Source: Streptacidiphilus sp041262525 (GTDB taxonomy: Bacteria > Actinomycetota > Actinomycetes > Streptomycetales > Streptomycetaceae). Taken from it: a DNA stretch of 64,000 nucleotides. Below are positions 26,492-36,053 of this stretch, one piece after another. The position numbers were made by a program, and so were the translations under genes. Location of the stretch: NCBI RefSeq assembly GCF_041262525.1, contig NZ_JBGCCK010000004.1:1-64000 (forward strand), in the 5' to 3' direction. Positions within the stretch are counted from its first letter, which is position 1. Each line of letters starts with the position of its first letter. The notes beneath the pieces were generated by a model. That model searched no databases. It was not told the DNA's origin and was given only the letters and a program-made list of their open reading frames with translations.

Positions 26492-26520
26492 TTGACGCGG
26501 ATCTTGGCCAGACCTACGTT
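26492..26520 (+). promoter_or_regulatory. Sigma-70-type promoter of the nucleobase permease gene
   Basis: TTGACG (26492-26497) and TACGTT (26515-26520) separated by 17 nt. The predicted leader to GTG 26592 is about 65 nt and ends with a strong GGAGGT. Confidence 0.65.
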
Positions 26521-26591
26521 TTCCTTCAGTCGAAATGCGGATACCACATCGCGGAATTCTGCCTCGCCCTGGCCACCCCCGGAGGTCCCGA

Positions 26592-27992
26592 GTGCCTGCT
26601 TCGCCCGCGTCCCACAACCAGTCCAGCCCCCACCCCGTCGACGAACTGCTGCCGCCGCCGAAACTCGTCGCCTACGGCCTCCAGCACATCGCCGCGATGT
26701 ACGCCGGCGTCGTCGCGCCGCCACTGATCGTCGGCACCGCCGTCGGCCTGACCGGCAGTGAACTCACCCTGCTCATCGGCGCGGCGTTGCTCACCTCCGG
26801 CATCGCGACGCTGCTGCAGACTCTCGGCTTCTGGCGGATCGGTTCGCGGCTGCCCTTCGTCAACGGCATCAGCTTCGCCGGCGTCGCGCCGATGCTCGCG
26901 ATCGTCAAGCAGTCCCATCCGGGCCAGGCGCTGCCCGCCATCTACGGCGCCCTGCTGATCGCCGGCGCGGCCGCGTTCCTGGCCGCTCCGTGGTTCGGCC
27001 GGCTGAACCGCTTCTTCCCACCCGTGGTCAGCGGCACCGTCATCACGCTGATCGGTCTCTCCCTCTTTCCGGTGGCGGCCGGCTGGGCGCAGGGCGGCAA
27101 CCCGACCGCGGCCGACTTCGGCTCGGCCTCCAACATCGCCCTGGCCGGCGTGACGCTCGCGGTCATCCTGATCCTCAACCGCTTCCTGCGCGGCTTCCTC
27201 GGCAGCATCTCGATCCTGCTGGGCCTGGCCGCGGGAACGCTGCTGGCGATCCCGTTGGGCAAGAGCGACTTCGGCGCGCTGAGCAAGGTGCCGGTCTTCT
27301 CGATGCCCTCGCCGTTCCACTTCGGGGCGCCCACCTTCCAGCTCGGTGCGGTCATCTCGATGCTGATCGTCATGCTGGTCTCGATGACCGAGAGCACCGC
27401 CGACCTGCTCGCCCTCGGCGAGATCGTCGAACGCCCCGCCGACGAGCGCGTCATCGAGGGCGGCCTGCGAGCCGACGGCGCGGCCACCGTCCTGGCCGCC
27501 CTCTTCAACGGCTTCGCCGCCACCGCCTTCGCCCAGAACATCGGCCTGATCGCGCTGACCAAGGTGCGCAGCCGCTTCGTCGTGGCGACCAGCGGGGTGA
27601 TCCTGATCCTGCTCGGCCTCTTCCCCGTGGCGGGCGCGCTGGTCAGCGTGGTGCCGCAGCCCGTGCTCGGCGGGGCCGGTCTTGCGCTCTTCGGCACGGT
27701 CACCGCGAGCGGCATCCGGACGCTGACCGCGGCGCGGCTGGACGAGAACGGCAACCTGCTGACGGTCGCGGTGGCGCTCGGCTTCGGCGTACTGCCGATC
27801 GCGGCGCCCAACTTCTACGCGCACTTCCCGCAGCTGGTGCAGACGGTGATGAACTCCGGGATCAGCGCGGGCTGCCTGGTGGCCATCACCCTGAACATCT
27901 TCTTCAACCAGCTCGGCCGCCGCCCGGCCCTGCCGCTCCCGACCGAAATCGTCGCCTCCGCTCCCGACCGGGCGGGAGCACCGACCGGGTAG
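26592..27992 (+). CDS. Nucleobase:cation symporter-2 (uracil/xanthine permease)
   Basis: 466 aa with about 12-14 membrane segments. NCS2 signatures: LPPPKLVAYGLQHIAAMYAGVVAPPLIVG, the QxxGFWRIG region, and NGFAATAFAQNIGLIALTKVRSRFVV (the Q/N-x-G-x4-T signature). It takes up a purine (xanthine/urate) or uracil with protons or sodium. The start GTG 26592 has GGAGGT 5 nt upstream. No purine-degradation gene is adjacent, so the exact base is open. Confidence 0.9.
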   Translation: MPASPASHNQSSPHPVDELLPPPKLVAYGLQHIAAMYAGVVAPPLIVGTAVGLTGSELTLLIGAALLTSGIATLLQTLGFWRIGSRLPFVNGISFAGVAPMLAIVKQSHPGQALPAIYGALLIAGAAAFLAAPWFGRLNRFFPPVVSGTVITLIGLSLFPVAAGWAQGGNPTAADFGSASNIALAGVTLAVILILNRFLRGFLGSISILLGLAAGTLLAIPLGKSDFGALSKVPVFSMPSPFHFGAPTFQLGAVISMLIVMLVSMTESTADLLALGEIVERPADERVIEGGLRADGAATVLAALFNGFAATAFAQNIGLIALTKVRSRFVVATSGVILILLGLFPVAGALVSVVPQPVLGGAGLALFGTVTASGIRTLTAARLDENGNLLTVAVALGFGVLPIAAPNFYAHFPQLVQTVMNSGISAGCLVAITLNIFFNQLGRRPALPLPTEIVASAPDRAGAPTG

Positions 27993-28003
27993 GCTCCGGA
28001 GCC

Positions 28004-29317
28004 ATGAGGATCACCGTCATCGGAACCGGATACCTGGGCGCGACCCACGCAGCCTGCATGGCCGAGCTCGGCTACGAGGTGCTGGGCCTGGACATCGACC
28101 CGGAGAAGATCGCCACCCTCTCCCAGGGCCGGTCCCCGATGTACGAACCCGGCCTCGACGAGCTGCTGGAGCGCCACGTCTCCTCCGGCCGGCTCCGTTT
28201 CACCACCGACTGGGCCGAGGTCGGCGGCTTCGGTGACGTGCACTTCGTCTGCACCAACACCCCGCAGCGCAAGGGCGAGTTCGCCTGCGACATGTCGTAC
28301 GTGGAGTCGGCCTTCGACTCCCTCGCCCCGCACCTGCGCGAGAACGCGGTCGTCGTCGGCAAGTCGACCGTCCCGGTCGGCAGCGCGGCCCGGCTGGCCG
28401 AACGGCTGGCCGGGGTCGCGCCCGCCTCGGTCGAGCTGGCCTGGAACCCGGAGTTCCTGCGCGAGGGCTACGCGGTGCAGGACACCCTGCACCCGGACCG
28501 TCTGGTCGTCGGCGTCCGCAGCGAGCTCGCGGAGGCGGTGCTGCGCGAGGTCTACGCACCGCTGACCGAGGCCGGGGTGCCCTTCGTGGTGACCGACTTC
28601 GCCACCGCCGAGCTGGTGAAGACGGCGGCGAACTCCTTCCTGGCGACCAAGATCTCCTTCATCAACGCGATGGCCGAGGTCTGCGAGGCCTCTGGCGCGG
28701 ACGTGGTCCAGCTCTCGGCGGCGCTCGCGTTCGACGAGCGCATCGGCGGCAAGTTCCTGAACGCCGGGCTGGGCTTCGGCGGCGGCTGCCTGCCCAAGGA
28801 CATCCGGGCCTTCATGGCCCGCGCGGGCGAGCTGGGCGCGGACCAGGCGCTGACCTTCCTCCGCGAGGTCGACTCGATCAACATGCGCCGCCGCTCGCGC
28901 ATGGTCGAGCTGGCCCGCGAGCAGTGCGGCGGCGGCTTCCTCGGCCGCCGCATCGCCGTCCTCGGCGCCGCCTTCAAGCCCAACTCGGACGACGTCCGCG
29001 ACTCCCCCGCGCTCAACGTCGCCGCGCAGATCCAGCTGCAGGGCGGCCAGGTCACCGTCTACGACCCGAAGGCGATGGACAACGCCCGCAAGCTCTTCCC
29101 CGGCCTCTCCTTCGCCCCGACCGCGCTCGAAGCGGCGGCGGGCGCCCACGTCGTCCTCCACCTGACGGAGTGGCAGGAGTTCCGCGACCTCGACCCGGCC
29201 GCCCTCTCCTCGATCGTCGCCGAACGCCGCATCCTCGACGGCCGCAACGTCCTCGACCCCCAGCGCTGGCGCGCCGCGGGCTGGACGTACCGCGCGCTGG
29301 GACGCCCGGGGGAATGA
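28004..29317 (+). CDS. UDP-glucose/UDP-sugar 6-dehydrogenase
   Basis: 437 aa. NAD-binding domain (ITVIGTGYLGATHAACMAELGYEV), the catalytic block with Lys at KTAANSFLATKISFINAMAEVCE, the nucleophile C262 in GFGGGCLPKDIRAF, and a C-terminal UDP-binding domain (VLGAAFKPNSDDVRDSPALNVA). It oxidises UDP-glucose to UDP-glucuronate or a related UDP-hexose, feeding acidic cell-wall glycans. ATG 28004 lies 8 nt after TAGGCT (leaderless pattern). Confidence 0.93.
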   Translation: MRITVIGTGYLGATHAACMAELGYEVLGLDIDPEKIATLSQGRSPMYEPGLDELLERHVSSGRLRFTTDWAEVGGFGDVHFVCTNTPQRKGEFACDMSYVESAFDSLAPHLRENAVVVGKSTVPVGSAARLAERLAGVAPASVELAWNPEFLREGYAVQDTLHPDRLVVGVRSELAEAVLREVYAPLTEAGVPFVVTDFATAELVKTAANSFLATKISFINAMAEVCEASGADVVQLSAALAFDERIGGKFLNAGLGFGGGCLPKDIRAFMARAGELGADQALTFLREVDSINMRRRSRMVELAREQCGGGFLGRRIAVLGAAFKPNSDDVRDSPALNVAAQIQLQGGQVTVYDPKAMDNARKLFPGLSFAPTALEAAAGAHVVLHLTEWQEFRDLDPAALSSIVAERRILDGRNVLDPQRWRAAGWTYRALGRPGE

Positions 29318-29386
29318 CCGGCGGCGGACCCTGGTTGTCCGTGGCGGAAGCGGTTACAGCGGTTGACCAGGAGGCGGAGGCGACGC

Positions 29387-29797
29387 GTGTACGGCGACGG
29401 CGAGACGGTACGGAAGATCCTCACGGAGTCCGGTGACACCTGGGCGATCGTCGGGCTCTCCTCCAACGAGCACCGCGCCGCCTACGGCGTGGCCCGGGTC
29501 CTCCAGCGCTACGGCAAGCGCATCGTCCCCGTCCACCCGAAGGCCGAGACCGTCCACGGCGAGCAGGGCTATGCGAGCCTCGCCGAGGTGCCGTTCCCGG
29601 TGGACGTGGTGGACGTGTTCGTCAACAGCGACCTGGCCGGAGCCGTCGCGGACGACGCCGTCGCGATCGGCGCGAAGGCCGTCTGGTTCCAGCTCGACGT
29701 CATCGACGTCGAGGCCTACGCGCGCACCCGCGAGGCGGGCCTCGCGATGGTGATGGACCGGTGCCCGGCTATCGAGATCCCGCGTCTCGGCGACTGA
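29387..29797 (+). CDS. CoA-binding domain protein
   Basis: 136 aa, a single Rossmann-like CoA_binding domain: IVGLSSNEHRAAYGVARVLQRYGKRIVPVHP, YASLAEVPFPVDVVDVFVN and AVWFQLDVIDVEAYARTREAGLAMVMDRCPAIE. Such small proteins bind CoA and may regulate by protein CoAlation or oxidative sensing; the conserved near-C-terminal DRCP Cys is typical. GTG 29387 has GGAGG 6 nt upstream. Its end overlaps the convergent DUF4188 gene by 29 nt. Confidence 0.88.
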   Translation: MYGDGETVRKILTESGDTWAIVGLSSNEHRAAYGVARVLQRYGKRIVPVHPKAETVHGEQGYASLAEVPFPVDVVDVFVNSDLAGAVADDAVAIGAKAVWFQLDVIDVEAYARTREAGLAMVMDRCPAIEIPRLGD

Positions 29798-30323
29798 ACG
29801 CCTCCTCCAGGGCGGCATCGGCCTCCGCCTCGGTGGTCGCGGCGAAGAGCGGGTCCTCGCCGCGCTCGTAGCCGTGGCCGTCGGGCGTGGCGACGGCCGG
29901 ATCGAGGCCCATGATGGCGCCGAGACCCATCGGGGGCATGTCCCCGTAGAGGCACTGGTAGGCCCCCGCGCGGATCGAGAGCATCTCGTGCCAGATGCCG
30001 ATGGCGCCGTTGCTCTTGAAGTAGCGCTTCCAGAAGGCGTCCTGGGCGGGGCGGTGGCCACGGTCGGGGGCGTGGGCGAAGGCGCGGATGTCGCCGGCGC
30101 GACGCCAGTACTGGATGACGGTCGCCTGCCCGGGGGCAGGGCCCAGGAGCATGCGGTAGCCCAGCAGCCCGCTGTCCGCGTCGGCGGCGAGTTCGCGCAG
30201 CATGCGCGGCATCGCCATCGCGACCGGGAGCCAGGAGCGGACCGCGCGCCAGCGGTTGACCCGCAGTCCGATCAGCAGGATCGCCACCGGCTCGCCGTTC
30301 TCGGCAGTGAACCGGCCGCGCAT
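29769..30323 (-). CDS. DUF4188 family protein
   Basis: 184 aa from ATG 30323. It matches DUF4188: VAILLIGLRVNRWRAVRSWLPVAMAMPRMLREL, LLGYRMLLGPAPGQATVIQYWR and KSNGAIGIWHEMLSIRAGAYQCLYGDMPPMGL. The family resembles dimeric alpha-beta-barrel monooxygenases, possibly heme-related, but activity is unknown. The frame opens at ATG 30419, yet that codon falls before the expected transcription start of the MerR-type promoter (-10 at 30423-30428), so the downstream ATG is more likely. Divergent from, and probably controlled by, the MerR gene. Confidence 0.78.
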   Translation of the reverse strand: MRGRFTAENGEPVAILLIGLRVNRWRAVRSWLPVAMAMPRMLRELAADADSGLLGYRMLLGPAPGQATVIQYWRRAGDIRAFAHAPDRGHRPAQDAFWKRYFKSNGAIGIWHEMLSIRAGAYQCLYGDMPPMGLGAIMGLDPAVATPDGHGYERGEDPLFAATTEAEADAALEEAFSRRDAGSR

Positions 30324-30413
30324 CGGTCCGGGCCCGTACTCGGCGGTGCGGGGGCCCGGACGGGTCCATTCAAGACGGGCGAGCAGACGTATACCGTTGG
30401 TCCTGTCGATTCC

Positions 30414-30454
30414 ATCCATAGATGGATAGTGGCACTATCCATAGCATCTGTCGA
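30414..30454 (-). promoter_or_regulatory. MerR-type promoter and operator with 20-nt spacer
   Basis: On the minus strand: -35 TCGACA (30449-30454), a 20-nt spacer, -10 TATCCA (30423-30428). Within it is a perfect palindrome with 10-nt arms (ATGGATAGTG and CACTATCCAT, 30422-30442, one central G). A second palindrome, ATCCAT-AG-ATGGAT, covers 30414-30427. Overlong 19-20-nt spacers with a central dyad are the hallmark of MerR-controlled promoters. Confidence 0.8.
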
Positions 30455-30477
30455 GCCGTCAGAACGGAGATTCTCCC

Positions 30478-31146
30478 TTGCAGCTCTCGGAGTTGAGCGA
30501 ACGCAGCGGAGTCTCCGTCGCCAGCGTCAAGTACTACCTGCGCGAGGGCCTGCTGTCGCCCGGCACCCCGGTGAGCGCCCGCAAGGCCGAGTACGACGAG
30601 GAGCATCTGCGCAGGCTGCGCCTGGTCCGGGCGATGCTGACCGTCGGCGGCATGTCCGTCGCCCAGGCGCGCGACGTGCTCGCCGTCGCCGAGGACCCGG
30701 CCTTCGGGCGGCACGAACGCCTCGGCGTCGCCCAGTACATGCTCCCCCCGCACGTCACGCCCCCGGCGGAGGACGCCCCTGAACGAGACGCCTGGAACGC
30801 GCTGCGCGGGGAGGTCCTCCAGCTGCTGCAGCGCGAGCTGGGCTGGCGGATCCACGACGCCGCCCCCGCTGTGGACACGCTGACCCAGGCCATCAGCACG
30901 CTGCGCGCGCTGGGCTATCGCAGCAGCACGGACGTGCTGCGGCACTACGCCGAGGCGCTGCAGCCGATCGCCGAGGCGGAGTACCAGGTGATCGAGGAGT
31001 TCCCGGTCATGGAGGAGGCCATCGAGGCGATGATCGCCTACACCCTCCTCTACGAACCGGTGCTGCTGTCGCTGCGGCGGCTGGCCCATGAGGACGTCTC
31101 CGCCGCCAGACTGCTGCACGCCGAGCCGACGGACGCACCCGCGTAG
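30478..31146 (+). CDS. MerR family transcriptional regulator
   Basis: 222 aa. MerR winged helix at the N-terminus (LSELSERSGVSVASVKYYLREGLLSPGTPVSARKAEYDEEHLRRLRLVRAM), then a long helical C-terminal domain with little similarity to metal-binding members and no Cys, so an organic ligand or none is expected. TTG 30478 with GGAG at 30466-30469, 8 nt upstream. It shares the 58-nt divergent control region with DUF4188. Confidence 0.9.
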   Translation: MQLSELSERSGVSVASVKYYLREGLLSPGTPVSARKAEYDEEHLRRLRLVRAMLTVGGMSVAQARDVLAVAEDPAFGRHERLGVAQYMLPPHVTPPAEDAPERDAWNALRGEVLQLLQRELGWRIHDAAPAVDTLTQAISTLRALGYRSSTDVLRHYAEALQPIAEAEYQVIEEFPVMEEAIEAMIAYTLLYEPVLLSLRRLAHEDVSAARLLHAEPTDAPA

Positions 31147-31155
31147 CGGCGACTG

Positions 31156-32796
31156 CTACCCGCCGAGCGCGAAGACCCGCTCGCCGCCGACGAAGGTCTG
31201 CTCGACGCGGGTCGCGCCGATCTCCTCCTGCGGCCCCGCGAAGGGGTCGCGGTCCAGGACCGTCAGGTCGGCGAGGGCGCCGGGGCGGATGACGCCGGCG
31301 TCGTCGAGGTGGTTCACGTGGGCGCTGCCCGCCGTGTAGGCGGCGATCGCCGTCGTCAGGTCCAGGCGCTGCTCAGGGAGGAAGACCTCGCGGTCGTCGC
31401 CGTGGTTGACGCGGTTGACCGCGACGTGGATGCCCTCCCACGGGTTCGGCGTGGACACCGGCCAGTCGCTGCCCGCGGCCAGCGTCGCGCCTGCCCGCAG
31501 CAGGTCGCCGAAGGGGTACTGCCAGGAGGCCAACTCGCCACCGAGGAAGGGGATGCAGAGCGCGTCGAGCTGCGGCTCGTGCGCCGCCCACAGCGGCTGC
31601 AGGTTCGCGACCGCCCCCAGCCGCGCGAAGCGCGGGACGTCCTCGGGGTGGACGACCTGCAGGTGGGCGAGATGGTGCCGGTTGTCGCGGCGGCCATTGG
31701 CCACGACGGCGGCCTCGACCGCGTCCAGCGCCTCGCGCACCGCGCGGTCGCCGAGGGCGTGGAAGTGCACCTGGAAGCCCAGCGCGTCCAGCTCGGTGAC
31801 GTGCGAACGCAGCGCGACCGGGTCCACGAAGCTCAGGCCGGCGTTGCCGGTCGCGCAGCCGCAGGCGTCCTTGTAGGGGACGGTCATCGCCCCGGTGAAG
31901 TTCTCGACGATGCCGTCCTGCATGATCTTGACCGAACCGGCCCGGAACCGACCCACCGTCAGCTTGTCGCGTCTGGCGACCAGTTCGGGGATCTGCTCGG
32001 CCCCGCGCTCGCGGTCCCACCACAGCGCGCCGTTGACGCGCGCGGTCAGCCGACCGTCGGCCGCGGCGGCGAGGTAGGCGTCGGAGACGTCGGGCTGGCC
32101 GTTGAAGACGCCGAGGATGGCGTCCTGCCAGGCGGTGATCCCGAGCGAGTGCAGGTGCGCCTGCGCGCGGAGCAGCCCCTTGACGCGGTCCTCGACCGTC
32201 GCCTTCGGCACCAGACGGGCGACCAGAACCGTCGCGCCCTCCTGCAGCATGCCGCCGGGCGTGCCGTCGGGCTCCCGCTCGATCCGGCCGTCGGCCGGGT
32301 CCGGCGTGTCTGCGGTGAGGCCGGCCATCTCCAGGGCGCGGGTGTTGGCCCAGGCGCCGTGGTGGTCGCGGTTGAGCAGGAAGACCGGGCGGTCCGGCAC
32401 GATCTCGTCGAGCTGGGCCCGGCTGGGCAACCCGCCCTCGAAAGCCTCCATGGCCCAGCCCGCGCCGGTGATCCACGGCCGGGTCGGCTGCGCGGCGGCG
32501 TACTCGGCGATGCGACGCCGGTACTCGCCGAGGTCGGTGGCCCCGGAGAGGTCGCACTCGCCCATCTCGACGCCTGCGTACACGGCGTGGACGTGAGCGT
32601 CCTGAAAGCCGGGCAGCAGGGCGCGTCCGCGCAGGTCGACGATCTCGGTCCCAGGCCCCGCGAGCTCCCGCAGGTCGTCGTGCCCGACGGCGAGAATCCG
32701 CTGCCCACTGACCGCGACGGCGGTCGCCCTGGTCCGGGCGGCGTCCATGGTGAGGACGGGACCGCCCACGAAGAGGACGTCGATGTCGTTTACCAC
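31156..32796 (-). CDS. YtcJ-like metal-dependent amidohydrolase
   Basis: 546 aa. Amidohydrolase superfamily, YtcJ/NfdA group: entry motif LLPGFQDAHVHAVYAG, a VFLLNRDHHGAWANTRALEMAG block, KIMQDGIVENFTGAM, VHFHALGDRAVREALD, and AAGSDWPVSTPNPW with the active-site Asp. The family hydrolyses varied cyclic amides or formamides; the substrate here is unknown. GTG 32796 is my choice, giving V-V-N-D-I-D at the start of the first beta strand; the frame extends 48 nt more. It converges with the MerR gene (9 nt gap). Confidence 0.86.
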   Translation of the reverse strand: MVNDIDVLFVGGPVLTMDAARTRATAVAVSGQRILAVGHDDLRELAGPGTEIVDLRGRALLPGFQDAHVHAVYAGVEMGECDLSGATDLGEYRRRIAEYAAAQPTRPWITGAGWAMEAFEGGLPSRAQLDEIVPDRPVFLLNRDHHGAWANTRALEMAGLTADTPDPADGRIEREPDGTPGGMLQEGATVLVARLVPKATVEDRVKGLLRAQAHLHSLGITAWQDAILGVFNGQPDVSDAYLAAAADGRLTARVNGALWWDRERGAEQIPELVARRDKLTVGRFRAGSVKIMQDGIVENFTGAMTVPYKDACGCATGNAGLSFVDPVALRSHVTELDALGFQVHFHALGDRAVREALDAVEAAVVANGRRDNRHHLAHLQVVHPEDVPRFARLGAVANLQPLWAAHEPQLDALCIPFLGGELASWQYPFGDLLRAGATLAAGSDWPVSTPNPWEGIHVAVNRVNHGDDREVFLPEQRLDLTTAIAAYTAGSAHVNHLDDAGVIRPGALADLTVLDRDPFAGPQEEIGATRVEQTFVGGERVFALGG

Positions 32797-32882
32797 GCGG
32801 TATCCCCCTGTCAACGGCGTTGTCACCAGGAATGCTAACCGCAAGATTCAGCCGCGGACGCGAAGGGCACGTTGCACCACCT

Positions 32883-32988
32883 CAGGGGCGCGAGGAACTG
32901 CGCGACAAGCCACCGGCATGCGGATGGTCCTCAAGGAGCAGGGCCATCCGCACAGGGTGGTTGCTCGCGCAGTTCCCCGCGCCCCTGA
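32883..32988. repeat. Dispersed intergenic repeat, B copy 4
   Basis: Module B alone, with intact outer arms (AGGGGCGCGAGGAACTGCGC / GCGCAGTTCCCCGCGCCCCT) and the intact inner pair TGCGGATGG/CCATCCGCA. It lies between the dipeptidase stop and the start of the amidohydrolase gene, both on the minus strand, and would insulate the purK operon from the gene downstream. Confidence 0.9.
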
Positions 32989-32996
32989 GGGAAAAG

Positions 32997-34190
32997 CTAG
33001 CCGTCCAGGCCGTCGATCGTCGCGATCGACGGCGCCTGCCCGCGCAGGTCGCGGGCGACCAGCTCGGCGTCGCGGAGGACGCGGACCGCGTTGCCCCAGG
33101 TCAGCTTCGCGAGGTCCGCGCGGGACCACCCGCGCCTCAGCAGTTCGGCGATCAGGTTCGGGTAGCCCGCCACGTCGTCCAGTCCCTGCGGGGTGAACGC
33201 CGTGCCGTCGTAGTCGCCGCCCACACCGATGTGGTTGACGCCGGCCACCTCACGCAAGTGGTCGAGGTGGTCGGCCACCGTCGCCTCCGTCGCCACCGGG
33301 CGGGGATTCGCCGCCTCGAACGCGGCCTGGACCGCCAGCCCCGCCGGAGAGAGGTCCAGCGGATGGAAGCCGTGCTCGACCATGTTCGCGTCCGCGTCCT
33401 CCGTCCACGACACCGCCGCAGGCAGCACGAACTTCGGCACGAACGTCGCCATCGCCACACCGCCGTTGGCCTGCAGCTGCGCCAGCACGTCGTCCGGGAT
33501 GTTACGCGGGTGGTCGCAGACCGCACGCGCGGAGGAGTGCGAGAAGATCACCGGCGCCCGCGTCACCCGCAGCGCCGCCCGCATCGTGTCGGCGGACACG
33601 TGCGAGAGGTCGACCAGCATGCCGAGGCGGTTCATCTCGCGGACGACCTCCTCGCCGAAGCGGGTCAGGCCGCCGGCCTTCGGCTCGTCCGTCGCGGAGT
33701 CCGCCCAGGCGGTGTTGTCGTTGTGCGTGAGCGTCAGATAGCGCACGCCCAGCGTGTACAGCACCCGCAGCGTCGCCAGCGAGTCGTTGATCGAGTGGCC
33801 GCCCTCCGCGCCCAGCAGCGAGGCGATCCGGCCCCGGGCCCGCGCCTGCTCCATGTCGTCCGCGCTCAGCGCGAGCCGCAGCCGGTCGGGGTAGCGGGCG
33901 ACCAGCGCGTACACGCAGTCGATCTGCTCCAGCGTCGCGCTGACCGCGTTGTCCCCGCCGAGGCTCGACGGCACGTAGACCGACCAGAACTGCGCGCCGA
34001 CGCCGCCCGCGCGCAGCCGGGCGAGGTCGGTGTGCAGGTGGGCGCGCTGGTCCGTGGCGATGTCACGTCGCGTCAGGTCGTAGCCGACCTGCTCGCGCAG
34101 CTTCCACGGCAGGTCGTTGTGCCCGTCCACGATCGGGTACTCGGCCAGCAGATCACGCGCTTCCGCCAGCAGTTCGGCGTCCGCCACCAC
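32997..34190 (-). CDS. Membrane dipeptidase family (peptidase M19) dipeptidase
   Basis: 397 aa. M19 zinc ligands: HND in PIVDGHNDLPW, the bridging Glu in SLLGAEGGHSI, His in LVDLSHVSADTM and in VIFSHSSARAVCDHPRNI. A further conserved block GVGGDYDGTAF is present. It cleaves dipeptides, including D-amino-acid containing ones; no signal peptide, so cytosolic. GTG 34190 follows the purE stop by 2 nt, so it is the third gene of a purK-purE-dipeptidase operon. Confidence 0.92.
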   Translation of the reverse strand: MVADAELLAEARDLLAEYPIVDGHNDLPWKLREQVGYDLTRRDIATDQRAHLHTDLARLRAGGVGAQFWSVYVPSSLGGDNAVSATLEQIDCVYALVARYPDRLRLALSADDMEQARARGRIASLLGAEGGHSINDSLATLRVLYTLGVRYLTLTHNDNTAWADSATDEPKAGGLTRFGEEVVREMNRLGMLVDLSHVSADTMRAALRVTRAPVIFSHSSARAVCDHPRNIPDDVLAQLQANGGVAMATFVPKFVLPAAVSWTEDADANMVEHGFHPLDLSPAGLAVQAAFEAANPRPVATEATVADHLDHLREVAGVNHIGVGGDYDGTAFTPQGLDDVAGYPNLIAELLRRGWSRADLAKLTWGNAVRVLRDAELVARDLRGQAPSIATIDGLDG

Positions 34191-34192
34191 GC

Positions 34193-34725
<533 letters not shown>

Positions 34726-34729
<4 letters not shown>

Positions 34730-35865
34730 TCTGTGATGTCCCCTCGGATGTAGGCGGCGGCGTGACGGGCGCGCTCGCGCACGTCGTCCAGGTCGTCGCC
34801 GAACACTGTGACGTGGCCCACCTTACGGCCGGGCTTCACGTCCTTGCCGTACATGTGGATGCGCAGCCCGGGATCGCGCGCCATGCAGTGCAGGTACGCG
34901 CTGTACATGTCCGGGTAGTCCCCGCCGAGCACGTTCACCATGACCGTCCACGGCTGACGCGGACGCGGGTCGCCGAGCGGCAGGTCGAGCACGGCGCGGA
35001 CGTGGTTCTCGAACTGCGAGGTGACCGCGCCGTCGATGCTCCAGTGCCCGGAGTTGTGCGGACGCATGGCCAGCTCGTTGACCAGCACCCGGCCGTCGCG
35101 CGTCTCGAAGAGCTCGACCGCGAGGTGGCCGGTGATGTCCAGCTCCCCGGCGATCCGCAGCGCGAGCGCCTGAGCCTGGGCGGCGAGGGAGTCCGGCAGC
35201 TCGGGGGCGGGGGCGACGACCTCGTGGCAGATGCCGTTCACCTGGACCGACTCGACGACCGGGTACGCCACGGCCTGCCCGTGCGGGGAGCGCACGACGT
35301 CGGCGGCGAGCTCGCGGACGAAGTCGACCTTCTCCTCGGCGAGCACGGGCACGCCGGCGCGGAACGGCTCTGCGGCCTCCGCCTCGTCGGCGACAACCCA
35401 GACACCCTTGCCGTCGTAACCCCCACGGGTGGTCTTCAGCACGACGGGATACCCGTCACCCTCTTGGGCGAATTTCGTCACGTCGGCCGGGTCGGCGACG
35501 AGCCGGTGGCGCGGGCAGGGGGCCCCGATGGCGTCCAGCTTGGCCCGCATCAGGCCCTTGTCCTGCGCGAACACCAACGCGTCGGGCCCCGGCCTGATGA
35601 CGACGCCCTCGGCCTGGAGGGTGCGCAGGTGCTCGGTCGGCACGTGCTCGTGGTCGAACGTGATCACGTCGCACCCGGCCGCGAAGCGGCGCAGCGTGTC
35701 GAGGTCGCGGTAGTCGCCGAGGACGACGTCGCCCACCACCAGGGACGCCGAGTCCTGCGGCGTGTCCGCCAGCAGCTTGAACCGCACGCCCAGCGGGATC
35801 GCCGAGTCGTGCGCCATCCGGGCCAGCTGCCCGCCACCGATCATGCCAACCACGGGAAAAGTCAC
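34726..35865 (-). CDS. purK: N5-carboxyaminoimidazole ribonucleotide synthase PurK
   Basis: 379 aa. ATP-grasp enzyme making N5-CAIR from AIR, ATP and bicarbonate. VVGMIGGGQLARMAHDSAIPLG is the substrate-binding start; VLKTTRGGYDGKGVWVV is the ATP-grasp loop; LVNELAMRPHNSGHWSIDGAVTSQFENHVRAVLDLPLG is the conserved C-terminal block. GTG 35865 lies 6 nt after TATCCT on the minus strand without a ribosome-binding site, a leaderless start; the open frame to 35940 adds unrelated residues. Heads the purK-purE-dipeptidase operon. Confidence 0.96.
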
Positions 35866-36053
35866 ACCGCAAGGATATCGGTACCCGGAATGCCCGGATC
35901 CGCCCACGTCGCAGCAGGTGCAGGTGGGGCAAAGTTCCATGAGGATTTAACAGGAGAAGTATTTGTCACACCGGCGCGCCGTCTATCGTCGTGTAGGGCA
36001 CCCAGGCATCGTGCGCGGTTCTCCGCGCCGAGTAGAGACGGAAACCAGCAGCC

